Shown piece by piece: positions 23,466 to 34,691 of a stretch of 43,503 nt of DNA (position 1 is the stretch's first letter; each line of letters begins with the position of its first letter). Below the pieces are notes generated by a model. The model was given only the letters and a program-made list of their open reading frames with translations. It was not told where the DNA came from and made no database searches. The translations under genes and the position numbers were made by a program. The DNA lies in contig JAWLCV010000035.1 of NCBI GenBank assembly GCA_041686955.1, positions 1-43,503 of the forward strand, in the 5' to 3' direction. Source of the DNA: UBA7803 sp041686955 (GTDB lineage: Bacteria > Pseudomonadota > Gammaproteobacteria > Pseudomonadales > Azotimanducaceae).

Positions 23466-25352
23466 TCACCTCGCGGCAAGCTGCGGCAACAGATACGCGT
23501 CGATGACCTCGCGGGCCACCGGGCCGGCCACAGCGCTGCCGCCGCCGCCGTTCTCTACCAGCACCGCCAGGGCGATCAACGGTTCGTCTGCCGGCGCGAA
23601 GGCGATGAACCAGGCGTGCTTGCGCTGGAACTCCGAGAGCTCTTCCTCGTCGTAGGCCTCGCCCTGACGGATCTCCACCACTTGGGCGGTGCCGGACTTC
23701 CCGGCCATGCGGTAGGGGATGTCCTGGCCGATGTGGTACCAGGCGGTGCCGTTCTCGCCGTACCCCCGGTTGCCCCGATGCACCACGGCCTCCATGGCGT
23801 CCACCATCCGTTCCCAGTCGTCCGGGCTCGGCCCCGCCACCGGCGGCAGCGGCTGAGGATCGTCCACCTCCACCAGCGGCCGATCGCTGGCCAGCAGCAT
23901 GCGCGGCCGAACCACGCGCCCACGGTTGGCAATGGTGGCCGCCACCGTGGCGAGCTGCAGGGGTGTCACCAGCATGTCGCCCTGGCCGATACCGACGTTG
24001 ACGCTGTCGCCCGGGAACCAGATTTGCCCCTTGGCGCCGCGCTTCCACACCCGGTTGGGCACCAGCCCGGGGCTGGTGTCGGGTATGTCCAGGGCGAGCC
24101 GCCGACCCAGGCCGAACTGGGCCGCGAAAGCGCTCAGGTCGTCGATCTCCATGCGGGTCGCGAGATCGTAGAAGAACACGTTGGAAGACCGGTATATGGC
24201 CCGGTGCAGGTCCACCTTGCCCTGCCCGCCCGAATTACCGGGGGTCCAGCTCCAGTCGCGATAGATGCGGTCCTGACCCGGCAGGCGGAAGGAGCCGTGA
24301 TCGTCGATCTGCTCGTCCCAGCTCGCCACCCCCAGGGACAGACCCGCCAGACCCACCACCGGCTTGAAGGTGGAGCCCGGCGCGTACTGCCCGTTGACCG
24401 CGCGGTTGAACAACGGCGTGTCCCGGGAGCCCACCAGGGCCTGATACTGCTCGCTGGAGATGCCGGTGACGAACAGGTTCGGGTCGTAGGCCGGCTGGCT
24501 GACCATGGCGAGCACCCCTCCCGAACGCGGATCCAGCGCCACCACGGCGCCCCGCCGCTCGCCCAGGGCCGCGGCCGCCGCGATCTGCAGCCGGCTGTCG
24601 AGGTGCACGGTGATGTTCTGCCCCGCAATCGGGCGCCGGGTGTCCAGCACCTGACGCACCCGGCCGTGGGCGTCGATCTCCACCTTCTGGTGGCCCACCT
24701 CGCCGTGCAGCGAACGCTCGTAGAAGCGCTCCACCGCGTGGCGGCCGATGAAGCGCGTGGCGCTGTAGCGGACGCCGTCCAGGCGCTGCAGGTCGTCCTC
24801 GGTGATGCGCCGCACCGAGCCCACGGCATGGGCCATCATCGCTCCCAGGGGGTAGTAGCGCACGAGCTCGTTTAGGATCTCCACCCCCGGGAGCCGGTAG
24901 CGGTTCACGGCCAGCCGCGCCTGCTCTTCCTCGCTCAGGCTGAGCTTCAGGGCCACCGGCTCGAACGGCCGCCGGGTGCCGTCGAGGCGGGCCCGGAACC
25001 GCTCCAGATCCTCGCCCGTGATCTCCACGAGCTCGGCCAGCTCGTCGAGCAGCGCCCCCATGTCCGGAACCCGCTCCTTGACCACCGCCAGGGTCGAGAT
25101 GGGCCGGTTTCCCGCCAGCAGCTCGCCGTTGCGGTCGTAGATGAGGCCCCGGGGCGGCGGCAGGGGTTGGATCTGGATGCGGTTCTGCTCCGAGCGCGTC
25201 TGGTAGGTCTCGTGCTCCCAGATCTGAAGCTGGACCAGCCGCAGCACCAGCACGCCCACCAGCGCGAACGCCAGCAGGAGCAGGAGCGCAGCCCGGGCCG
25301 CGAATACACGCCGCTCCCGCAGCTCGTCCTTGATGGCTAGCCGCGCCGACAC
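23466..25352 (-). CDS. mrdA: Penicillin-binding protein 2 (transpeptidase, elongasome)
   Basis: A 628-residue class B PBP anchored by one N-terminal helix (about 19-41). The dimerisation domain includes PPPRGLIYDRNG near 65. The transpeptidase motifs are STFK (Ser327-Lys330), SSN (389-391) and KSGT (552-555), all intact. The start is GTG at 25352, one base after the rlmH stop codon. With rodA next, this is the classical mrdA-mrdB pair that drives cylindrical growth. Confidence 0.97.
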   Translation of the reverse strand: MSARLAIKDELRERRVFAARAALLLLLAFALVGVLVLRLVQLQIWEHETYQTRSEQNRIQIQPLPPPRGLIYDRNGELLAGNRPISTLAVVKERVPDMGALLDELAELVEITGEDLERFRARLDGTRRPFEPVALKLSLSEEEQARLAVNRYRLPGVEILNELVRYYPLGAMMAHAVGSVRRITEDDLQRLDGVRYSATRFIGRHAVERFYERSLHGEVGHQKVEIDAHGRVRQVLDTRRPIAGQNITVHLDSRLQIAAAAALGERRGAVVALDPRSGGVLAMVSQPAYDPNLFVTGISSEQYQALVGSRDTPLFNRAVNGQYAPGSTFKPVVGLAGLSLGVASWDEQIDDHGSFRLPGQDRIYRDWSWTPGNSGGQGKVDLHRAIYRSSNVFFYDLATRMEIDDLSAFAAQFGLGRRLALDIPDTSPGLVPNRVWKRGAKGQIWFPGDSVNVGIGQGDMLVTPLQLATVAATIANRGRVVRPRMLLASDRPLVEVDDPQPLPPVAGPSPDDWERMVDAMEAVVHRGNRGYGENGTAWYHIGQDIPYRMAGKSGTAQVVEIRQGEAYDEEELSEFQRKHAWFIAFAPADEPLIALAVLVENGGGGSAVAGPVAREVIDAYLLPQLAAR

Positions 25353-25353
25353 C

Positions 25354-25824
25354 TCAGTCGCCGCGGTGATAGGGATGGCCGGAGAGGATGGTCCAGGCGC
25401 GGTAGAGCTGCTCGGCGAGCACCACTCGAACCAGCGCGTGGGGCAGGGTCATGGCGGAGAGGGAGAGCACCTCGTCGGCTCGGCCGAGGCACGACGGATC
25501 CAGCCCGTCGGCTCCGCCAACCAGAAATGCGACGTCTCGTCCCTGCATGCGCCAATCGTCCAGTTTCTTCGCAAGCTGCAGCGTGCTCCAGGCCTTGCCC
25601 CCTTCGTCCAGGGCTACGACCCAGTCCCTGCTCCCCACATGCCCCAGGAGACGCTGCGCCTCGAGCTCGCGGATGCGCGCCTTCGGTGCATTGCGCCGCG
25701 CGGCCGGCGCCACTTCCACGAGTTCCAGGGGCATCTCCCGCGGCAGCCGCCGCGCGTAGTCGGAAAACCCATCGGTCACCCATTCCGGGGGCCGCTGGCC
25801 CACCGCAATGAGCCGGATCTTCAC
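25354..25824 (-). CDS. rlmH: 23S rRNA (pseudouridine1915-N3)-methyltransferase
   Basis: A 156-residue SPOUT methyltransferase (E. coli RlmH 155). SAM is bound by the trefoil knot: FLVGGADGL near 101 and the C-terminal LSLSAMTLPHALVRVVLAEQLYRA (about 121-144), ending in HPYHR, which reaches the ribosomal site. The start is GTG at 25824, overlapping the rsfS stop by four bases. The order rsfS-rlmH-mrdA is the common one. Confidence 0.96.
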   Translation of the reverse strand: MKIRLIAVGQRPPEWVTDGFSDYARRLPREMPLELVEVAPAARRNAPKARIRELEAQRLLGHVGSRDWVVALDEGGKAWSTLQLAKKLDDWRMQGRDVAFLVGGADGLDPSCLGRADEVLSLSAMTLPHALVRVVLAEQLYRAWTILSGHPYHRGD

Positions 25825-26168
25825 ACGCTGGTTTCAGAGTCGGCGGGCAACTCCGACCACAGCCGCTCCAGATCGTAGAAGGATCGCGTCTCGGACTGCA
25901 TCACGTGCACCAGCGCATCCCCCATGTCCACCAGCACCCACTCCAGGCTCTCGCGTCCCTCCACGCCCAGGGGCTTCACCCCGGCAGCGGCGGCGGACTC
26001 GACCACCCGGTCGACCAGTGACTTGACATGACGGTTGGAGGTGCCGCTGGCTATGATCATGTAATCCGTGATGTCCGAAACCGTGGTCACGTCCAAGGCG
26101 ACCACGTCCCGGCCCTTTCGATCTTCCAGCGCATCGACGATGAGGTTCCGCAGAGATTCAGGCGTCAC
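25821..26168 (-). CDS. rsfS: Ribosomal silencing factor RsfS
   Basis: A 115-residue protein that binds L14 and blocks subunit joining in slow growth. The family core DVVALDVTTVSDITDYMIIASGTSNRHVKSL (split about 20-51) and the GVEGRESLEWVLVDMGDALVHVM stretch (about 67-90) are clear. It starts with GTG at 26168, eleven bases inside the end of nadD. L14, its partner, is encoded in this window (rplN). Confidence 0.95.
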   Translation of the reverse strand: MTPESLRNLIVDALEDRKGRDVVALDVTTVSDITDYMIIASGTSNRHVKSLVDRVVESAAAAGVKPLGVEGRESLEWVLVDMGDALVHVMQSETRSFYDLERLWSELPADSETSV

Positions 26169-26817
26169 TAACCACTCCGTACAAGTGATACTTCGTAATA
26201 TAGGTGTAGACAGCCGGGGGGAGCAAATCCGCGATCCGGGCCTCGGCGGCGGCGCCGGCCGAGGCGAGAATCCGGCGCACCTCGGTGGCGGAAATCGCCT
26301 TCATGGGGGCGTCCAGCACGAGCACCCGCCCCGCGGGCTCCCGGGGGACGTCGCGGCAGCGGCGCTCGGTCGTGATGCGCTCGAGCTCGGCGGGGAGCTG
26401 CAGGGGCGTGCCGGGACGCCGGAGCACCACCAGGTTGGCGAGCTCGAACATCTCCCGCCAGCGGTGCCAGGTCTCCAGTTGCCGGTAGGCGTCGCTGCCG
26501 AGCACCCAGCACACCACGGCGTCCGGTGCCTCGACCCGCAGGGCCTCCAGCGTCTCCACCGCGTAGGACGGCCGTCCCAGCCGCCGCGCGCGCTGCACCT
26601 CCGTGTCGTCGGGCACCAGCCGCGGATCCTCCGCGCACGCGAGCACCAGCATTCGCCAGCGGTGCTCCACGGATGCCCCGGGCTCGGCCCGGTGCCCGGG
26701 GCGGGCCGAGAGCAGCATGCGGATCTCGTTCAGCCTAAGGGCGTCGCACACCGTGCGGGCGGCGTGCAGATGGCCGTGGTGCACCGGGTCGAAGGTGCCG
26801 CCGAACAGGCAGATCAA
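26158..26817 (-). CDS. nadD: Nicotinate-mononucleotide adenylyltransferase
   Basis: A 219-residue enzyme of NAD synthesis. The nucleotide-binding FGGTFDPVHHGHL begins at residue 5 and the ISATEVRR motif is near 180. With this signature only a few residues from the start, TTG at 26817 is the only fitting start codon: the frame is open far upstream but lies inside proA. The TTG overlaps the proA stop (TTGA), so translation is probably coupled. It is followed by rsfS in the standard arrangement. Confidence 0.94.
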   Translation of the reverse strand: MICLFGGTFDPVHHGHLHAARTVCDALRLNEIRMLLSARPGHRAEPGASVEHRWRMLVLACAEDPRLVPDDTEVQRARRLGRPSYAVETLEALRVEAPDAVVCWVLGSDAYRQLETWHRWREMFELANLVVLRRPGTPLQLPAELERITTERRCRDVPREPAGRVLVLDAPMKAISATEVRRILASAGAAAEARIADLLPPAVYTYITKYHLYGVVSDA

Positions 26818-28109
26818 CGGCGCCGGATCTCCCCGTTGCCGAACACCACGAACTTCCGGGTGGTCAGCCCCTCGAGGCCCACCGGGCCACGGGCATGGAG
26901 CTTGTTGGTGGAGATGCCGATCTCGGCGCCCAGACCGTACTCGAACCCGTCGGCGAACTGGGTGGAGGCGTTCACCAGCACCGAGGCGGAATCCACCTCG
27001 GTGAGGAAGCGGCGCGCCCGCGCGTAGTCGCGGGTGACGATGGCGTCGGTGTGGGCCGAGCCGTAGGTGTTGATGTGATCGATGGCCTGGTCCAGGCCGT
27101 CCACCACCCGGATGGCGAGCACCGGGCCCAGATACTCCTCCTGCCAGTCCGACTCGGAGGCCGGCTTCGCCTCGGGCAGGATGGCCCGGGTGCGTTCGCA
27201 GCCGCGCAGCTCCACACCGGCCTCCCGGTACCGGGCCGCCAGCCGCGGCAGCACCCCGGCAGCGACGCCGGCCGCCACCAGCAGGGTTTCCATGGCGTTG
27301 CACACCGCGTACTTCTCGGTCTTGGCGTTCACGGCAATGGCTTGTGCCATGTCGGGATCGGCGTCGTCGTCGATGTAGACGTGACACACGCCGTCCAGGT
27401 GCTTGATGACCGGGATGGTGGACTCCCGGGTGACCCGCTCGATCAGGCCTTTGCCGCCCCGGGGGACGATCACGTCGACGAACCGGTCGAGTTTCAGCAG
27501 CGCGCCCACCGCCGCTCGGTCGGTGGTGCCCACGAGCTGCACGGCCGCCGGCGGCAGGCCCGCCGCCTCGAGACCCGCGGCGATGCAGCGCGCGATGGCC
27601 TGGTTGGAGTGGAACGCCTCGGAGCCGCCGCGCAGGATGCAGGCGTTGCCGGCCTTCAGACACAAGCTGGCCGCCTCCACGGTAACGTTGGGGCGCGACT
27701 CGTAGATGATGCCGATGACCCCCAGGGGAACCCGCATTTGCCCCACCTGAATGCCGCTGGGGCGGTAAACCAGATCCGTCACCTCGCCCACCGGGTCCGG
27801 CAGCTTGTCCACCTGGGTGAGGCCCTCGATCATTCGATCGATGGTGGGGGCGTCCAGGCCGAGCCGGTCGATGAGCGGCTGCGCCACCCCCCGCTCACGG
27901 GCCGCCGCCAGATCGCGCTGGTTCGCCTGTCCGAGCTCGGCGCGCGCGGCGTCCAGAGCCGCGGCTGTGGCGAGCAGCGCCTTCGACTTCACCGCCGTGG
28001 GCGCGGCGGCCACCACCCGCGATGCGTCACGGGCCTGGCGGCCGAGCTCGGTCATGTACGGTTCCACGTCGTTCGCGGGCCGGATCTCTGATTCTGCCGG
28101 GGATTGCAC
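26814..28109 (-). CDS. proA: Gamma-glutamyl phosphate reductase
   Basis: A 431-residue NADPH-dependent enzyme of proline synthesis (E. coli 417). I chose GTG 28109 because AGGAGG stands five bases before it; an ATG further downstream (PYMTELG) would remove about 17 residues and is possible. IGIIYESRPNVT near 135 and the catalytic cysteine in YAVCNAMETLL near 290 fit the aldehyde-dehydrogenase fold; the end is HARGPVGLEGLTTRKFV. Its proB partner is not adjacent. It lies 74 bases downstream of the Lon-N-domain gene. Confidence 0.96.
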   Translation of the reverse strand: MQSPAESEIRPANDVEPYMTELGRQARDASRVVAAAPTAVKSKALLATAAALDAARAELGQANQRDLAAARERGVAQPLIDRLGLDAPTIDRMIEGLTQVDKLPDPVGEVTDLVYRPSGIQVGQMRVPLGVIGIIYESRPNVTVEAASLCLKAGNACILRGGSEAFHSNQAIARCIAAGLEAAGLPPAAVQLVGTTDRAAVGALLKLDRFVDVIVPRGGKGLIERVTRESTIPVIKHLDGVCHVYIDDDADPDMAQAIAVNAKTEKYAVCNAMETLLVAAGVAAGVLPRLAARYREAGVELRGCERTRAILPEAKPASESDWQEEYLGPVLAIRVVDGLDQAIDHINTYGSAHTDAIVTRDYARARRFLTEVDSASVLVNASTQFADGFEYGLGAEIGISTNKLHARGPVGLEGLTTRKFVVFGNGEIRRR

Positions 28110-28183
28110 GCTCACCTCCTGATCCTCGGAGCCTGCCACGGGTGGGCCGGGGCCGGCCCAGGGGAGGACATTATACGCGAGGC

Positions 28184-28786
28184 TCAGCCCCGCAGCTTGT
28201 CCACCAGCCGGGTCAGCTCCTGCAGCCGCTCCCGCGGCCACTGCAGCTTCAGCAGGCTCTGCTTGATCTCCGGCTCCACCGGCAGCAGCTCCGCCAGCCG
28301 CCAGCCCACGGACCGCGCGTCGCCGAACTCGATCTCCAGACCCAGCTTCTCGATCATGGGATGCTTGACGAGCTCGCGCAGGATCTCCACCAGTTCCCGA
28401 TGCTCTTCCCCCACCGGCAGCGCGGGCTCCTCCGGCAGGTACTCCACCCGGCCGATTAGCAGATGGTCGTCCTGCTCGCGCAGGGAGCGGATGCGGAACT
28501 TGCGGCCGCCGCGCACGACGATGCCGAGCCGGCCGTTGGAGAGCTGGTTGAAGTCCACCACGTGGGCGTCGGTGCCGACGTCGAAGATGTCGGGCTGAGG
28601 AGTGTGGGGAGACAGCCGGGCATCGGAGCCCTTGCGGATCAGCACGACGCCGAACGGCTCCCCGCTGCGCATGGAGCGGACCACCATGTCCATGTAGCGG
28701 GGCTCGAAGATCTGCAGCGGCAGCCGCCCGCCGGGGAACAGCACCGGGTGCAGCGGGAACAGCGGAATCTCGACGGTTGCGGACAT
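28184..28786 (-). CDS. Lon N-terminal (LON substrate-binding) domain protein
   Basis: A 200-residue stand-alone Lon substrate-binding (PF02190) protein: IPLFPLHPVLFPGG near residue 7, LQIFEPRYMDMV near 24, FGVVLIRKGS near 45 and the beta-rich GRLGIVVRGGRKFRI near 85, then a helical tail. There is no ATPase or protease domain, so it is not Lon itself; E. coli has no close stand-alone counterpart, but such proteins are widespread. Function is unknown. It diverges from uppP across 114 bases and precedes proA on the same strand. Confidence 0.92.
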   Translation of the reverse strand: MSATVEIPLFPLHPVLFPGGRLPLQIFEPRYMDMVVRSMRSGEPFGVVLIRKGSDARLSPHTPQPDIFDVGTDAHVVDFNQLSNGRLGIVVRGGRKFRIRSLREQDDHLLIGRVEYLPEEPALPVGEEHRELVEILRELVKHPMIEKLGLEIEFGDARSVGWRLAELLPVEPEIKQSLLKLQWPRERLQELTRLVDKLRG

Positions 28787-28887
28787 GCCGCGAACCTTAG
28801 CATGCCTGACCCGATACCCGCCGCTGCCAGGCGTCCACCCGGCCGCAATCCCACGCGAAGGCTATCGCCGGCCGCCCGTGGTGCGGG

Positions 28888-28893
28888 TAGACT
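28888..28893 (+). promoter_or_regulatory. Possible -10 element right before uppP
   Basis: TAGACT (four of six to TATAAT) ends seven bases before the uppP GTG, which would place transcription start at the start codon itself. No convincing -35 was found and no ribosome site precedes the GTG, so this is a weak call. Confidence 0.25.
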
Positions 28894-28900
28894 CCGCGCG

Positions 28901-29692
28901 GTGGATTGGCTGCAGATCATCACCCTCGCCCTGATTCAGGGCATCACCGAGTTCCTGCCGGTTTCGAGCTCCGCCCATCTGATCCTCCCGGCCGCGTTGC
29001 TCGGCTGGAACGACCAGGGCCTCGCCTTCGACGTGGCCGTTCACGTGGGCTCGCTGACGGCGGTGATCGTCTATTTCCGCCGGGATCTGGCCGCCTACGC
29101 CCAGAGCGCCGGAAACCTGGTGCAGGGCCGGGGCTGGGATGCCCACGCCGAGGAGCTGGCGCGGATCGCCCTGGCCACCCTGCCGGTGGTGGTTGCCGGC
29201 TTCCTCCTCAAGGATTGGGTGGAAACGGAGCTGCGCAGCGTGCTGGTGGTGGCCGGCGCGACCATCGGCTTCGGGCTGCTTCTCGCGCTCGCCGACGCGC
29301 GGCACGGGCCGCGCACGGCGGTGAGCTGGACGGACGCCCTGGTCATCGGCGGCATGCAGGTGCTGGCCCTGGTACCCGGCACCTCCCGGTCCGGCATCAC
29401 CATCACCGCCGCCCTGCTGGTCGGGCTCTCCCGGACCAGTGCGGCCCGCTTCTCCTTCCTGCTTTCCATTCCCACCATTGCGGGCGCCGGCTTCCTGGCC
29501 ACCGCCGATCTGATCGAGGCGGGGGGAGATCCGCACTGGGACGTGCTGGCCGCCGGCGCGACCCTGTCGGGGCTCGCCGCCTACGCCTGCATTCGGGCCT
29601 TCATCGGCCTGGTGGAGCGCACCGGCATGATGCCTTACGTCGGCTACCGGCTGGTGCTGGGGATGGTGCTGTTGGGGTTCTGGTACTTCTAG
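28901..29692 (+). CDS. uppP: Undecaprenyl-diphosphatase UppP (BacA)
   Basis: A 263-residue, eight-span inner-membrane phosphatase that recycles the undecaprenyl carrier for wall synthesis and gives bacitracin tolerance. Both family motifs are present: QGITEFLPVSSSAHL (about 12-26) and LVPGTSRSGITI (about 162-173) with the active-site serine and arginine. The start at GTG 28901 gives VDWLQIITLALIQG, matching the family N-terminus; the frame is open upstream but is antisense to the Lon-domain gene. No Shine-Dalgarno is visible. Confidence 0.96.
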   Translation: MDWLQIITLALIQGITEFLPVSSSAHLILPAALLGWNDQGLAFDVAVHVGSLTAVIVYFRRDLAAYAQSAGNLVQGRGWDAHAEELARIALATLPVVVAGFLLKDWVETELRSVLVVAGATIGFGLLLALADARHGPRTAVSWTDALVIGGMQVLALVPGTSRSGITITAALLVGLSRTSAARFSFLLSIPTIAGAGFLATADLIEAGGDPHWDVLAAGATLSGLAAYACIRAFIGLVERTGMMPYVGYRLVLGMVLLGFWYF

Positions 29693-29711
29693 CGACCGCC
29701 GATCGCCATTC

Positions 29712-30173
29712 TCAAAACGGAATGTCGTCGTCGAAGTCGTCCTCGGGCAGAGTCGGCGCGTTGTTCTGGCGGCGCGGCTCGAAGCCCGTGGGCGGAGCGT
29801 CGTCCATGCCGCCGGGGCCGCCGGCGCCGCCGGCGCCGCCGCGGGAATCCAGCATCTGCATGTCCCGGGCGATGACTTCCGTGCGGTAGCGCTTCTGCCC
29901 GTCCTGCTCCCAGCTACTGGTGGACAGGCTGCCTTCGATGTAGACCTTGGACCCTTTGCGCAGGTACTCGCCGGCGATTTCCGCGAGCCGCCCGAAGCAC
30001 ACCACGCTGTGCCATTCGGTGCGCTCCTGCTGCTCGCCGCTCTGACGGTCACGCCAGCTCTCCGTGGTGGCCAGGCGCAGCCGGGTCACGGCGCTGCCGC
30101 CCTGGGAATAACGGGTTTCCGGGTCTGCGCCCAGATTGCCGATGAGAATGACCTTGTTGATCCCCCGAGCCAT
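29712..30173 (-). CDS. ssb: Single-stranded DNA-binding protein
   Basis: A 153-residue SSB. The OB-fold covers about 1-110 with MARGINKVILIGNLGADPE at the start and FGRLAEIAGEYLRKGSKVYIEG near 58. A Gly/Pro-rich linker (about 112-125) leads to the acidic tip DDDIPF, which recruits repair and replication partners. I chose ATG 30173; an upstream in-frame ATG (30242) gives a non-conserved extension. It diverges from uvrA, as in E. coli and Pseudomonas. Confidence 0.96.
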   Translation of the reverse strand: MARGINKVILIGNLGADPETRYSQGGSAVTRLRLATTESWRDRQSGEQQERTEWHSVVCFGRLAEIAGEYLRKGSKVYIEGSLSTSSWEQDGQKRYRTEVIARDMQMLDSRGGAGGAGGPGGMDDAPPTGFEPRRQNNAPTLPEDDFDDDIPF

Positions 30174-30310
30174 GTCGTGTCTACCGTTGCTTTCGAGCGT
30201 TGCGCGCAGTCTATCCCATTTGGCCGCCCCGTACCTATGCACCGGGGTGAGCGTTCGGCGCTGAAGGCTGGCAGCCGATGGCTCGCTTGCTCGTAATTGG
30301 GGATGCGTTT

Positions 30311-33166
<2,856 letters not shown>

Positions 33167-33178
33167 CCCCGGTGGGGC

Positions 33179-33201
33179 GGCCCGAAGGGTTTCTTCGGGC
33201 C
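33179..33201. terminator. Hairpin between the convergent uvrA and rplQ ends
   Basis: A perfect 9-base stem GGCCCGAAG / CTTCGGGCC around a five-base loop, lying 12 bases after the uvrA stop and 14 bases after the rplQ stop on the other strand. Neither side is followed by a run of T, so it is not a textbook intrinsic terminator; it may still end or stabilise both transcripts. Confidence 0.5.
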
Positions 33202-33215
33202 TGCGGGAGGCTAGG

Positions 33216-33626
33216 CTAGGCCTGCTCCTCCTCCATCTCGTCCTCTTCGAGGTCCAGATCCTCCGCCATCTCCCGGCCCACCAGCTCGATGTACGCCATG
33301 GGAGCGGCGTCACCGGCCCGGAAGCCGCACTTCAGGATCCGCGTGTAGCCGCCGGGGCGCTCCTGATAGCGCGCGCCCAGCTCGGCGAACAGCTTGCCCA
33401 CCGCCTCCTTGCTGCGGGTGCGGGAGAAGGCCAGACGCCGGTTGGCCACGGAGTCTTCCTTCGCCAGCGTGATGAGCGGCTCGACCACCCGACGCAGCTC
33501 CTTGGCTTTCGGCAGCGTCGTCTTGATCACCTCGTGCTCGATCAGCGACACCGCCATGTTGCGGAACATGGCCTGGCGATGGGCGCTGTTCCGGTTCAGT
33601 TGTCGACCACTCTTACGATGGCGCAT
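33216..33626 (-). CDS. rplQ: 50S ribosomal protein L17
   Basis: A 136-residue protein with the standard start MRHRKSGRQLNRNSAHRQAM; the core of about 118 residues is followed by an acidic tail rich in Glu and Asp that is longer than in E. coli (127). Last gene of the alpha operon, 47 bases after rpoA, ending just before the hairpin shared with uvrA. Confidence 0.98.
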   Translation of the reverse strand: MRHRKSGRQLNRNSAHRQAMFRNMAVSLIEHEVIKTTLPKAKELRRVVEPLITLAKEDSVANRRLAFSRTRSKEAVGKLFAELGARYQERPGGYTRILKCGFRAGDAAPMAYIELVGREMAEDLDLEEDEMEEEQA

Positions 33627-33673
33627 GGCTCTTTCCTAAAAACTCCGGCTTCCTAAGGGGCGGCTCGTGAAGG

Positions 33674-34669
33674 TCAGGCGACCTTGTCGTCTCCGCGCAG
33701 GCTCGGCGGCGGCCAGTTCTCGAGCCGCATGCCCAGGGACAGGCCCCGGGACGCCAGCACGTCCTTGATCTCGGTGAGCGACTTCTTGCCCAGGTTGGGC
33801 GTCTTCAGCAGCTCCACCTCGGTGCGCTGGATCAGATCGCCGATGTAGTAAATGTTCTCGGCCTTCAGACAGTTGGCGGAGCGCACGGTGAGCTCCAAAT
33901 CGTCCACCGGACGGATCAGGATGGGGTCGATCTCGTCCTCCTGCTCCTCGGCCGCAGGCTCACCCTCGCTCTCCAGATCGACGAACACCGCGAGCTGCTG
34001 CTGCAGAATCGTCGCGGCGCGGCGAATGGCTTCCTCCGGATCGATGGTGCCGTTGGTCTCGATGTCGAGCACCAGCTTGTCCAGGTCGGTGCGCTGCTCC
34101 ACCCGGGCGTTCTCGACCGTGTAGGCCACCCGCCGCATGGGGCTGTAGGTGGCATCCAGGCGCAGCACTCCGATGGGCCGGCTGTCCTCCTCCTCTTCCA
34201 GGGCGTCCACGGGCACGTAGCCGCGCCCGCGGGTGACCTTGGCCTCGAGGCGGATGGAGCCCTTCTCGTTCAGCGTGCAGATCAGGTGATCCGGGTTGGC
34301 GATCTCCACGTCCTGGGTGAGCTGGAAGTCGCCGGCCGTCACCGGCCCGGAGCCTTCCTTGGCGATGGTGATCAGCGCCTCGTCCTGGTTGTGCAGATTC
34401 ACCGCCACGCCCTTGAGGTTCAGCAGGATGTCGATGACGTCCTCCTGGACCCCTTCGATGGTGCCGTACTCGTGCAGAACCCCGTCGATCTGCACCTCCG
34501 TGATGGCGCAGCCCGGCATGGAGGAGAGCAGGATGCGCCGCAGCGTGTTCCCCAGGGTATGGCCGAACCCGCGCTCCAGCGGCTCCAACGCCACCCGGGC
34601 GCGCGTGGGGCTCACCTCCTGGACGTCGATGTGGCGCGGGGTCAGGAAATCGGTTACCGATTGTGCCAT
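33674..34669 (-). CDS. rpoA: DNA-directed RNA polymerase subunit alpha
   Basis: A 331-residue alpha subunit. The N-terminal assembly domain (about 1-235) has RVALEPLERGFGHTLGNTLRR near 25-45; an acidic linker rich in Glu (about 236-250) leads to the C-terminal domain with LTVRSANCLKAENI near 262-275, holding the arginine that contacts UP elements and CRP-like activators, and the helix-hairpin-helix TPNLGKKSL near 293. A strong AAGGAG lies before the ATG. Within the alpha operon between rpsD and rplQ. Confidence 0.98.
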   Translation of the reverse strand: MAQSVTDFLTPRHIDVQEVSPTRARVALEPLERGFGHTLGNTLRRILLSSMPGCAITEVQIDGVLHEYGTIEGVQEDVIDILLNLKGVAVNLHNQDEALITIAKEGSGPVTAGDFQLTQDVEIANPDHLICTLNEKGSIRLEAKVTRGRGYVPVDALEEEEDSRPIGVLRLDATYSPMRRVAYTVENARVEQRTDLDKLVLDIETNGTIDPEEAIRRAATILQQQLAVFVDLESEGEPAAEEQEDEIDPILIRPVDDLELTVRSANCLKAENIYYIGDLIQRTEVELLKTPNLGKKSLTEIKDVLASRGLSLGMRLENWPPPSLRGDDKVA

Positions 34670-34691
34670 TAAGTTCTCCTTGAGCTCTCGA

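Noticed and set aside
26818..27663. Long N-terminal extension of nadD
   Set aside because: The extension lies wholly inside proA in another frame; NadD's nucleotide-binding motif must be near its N-terminus.
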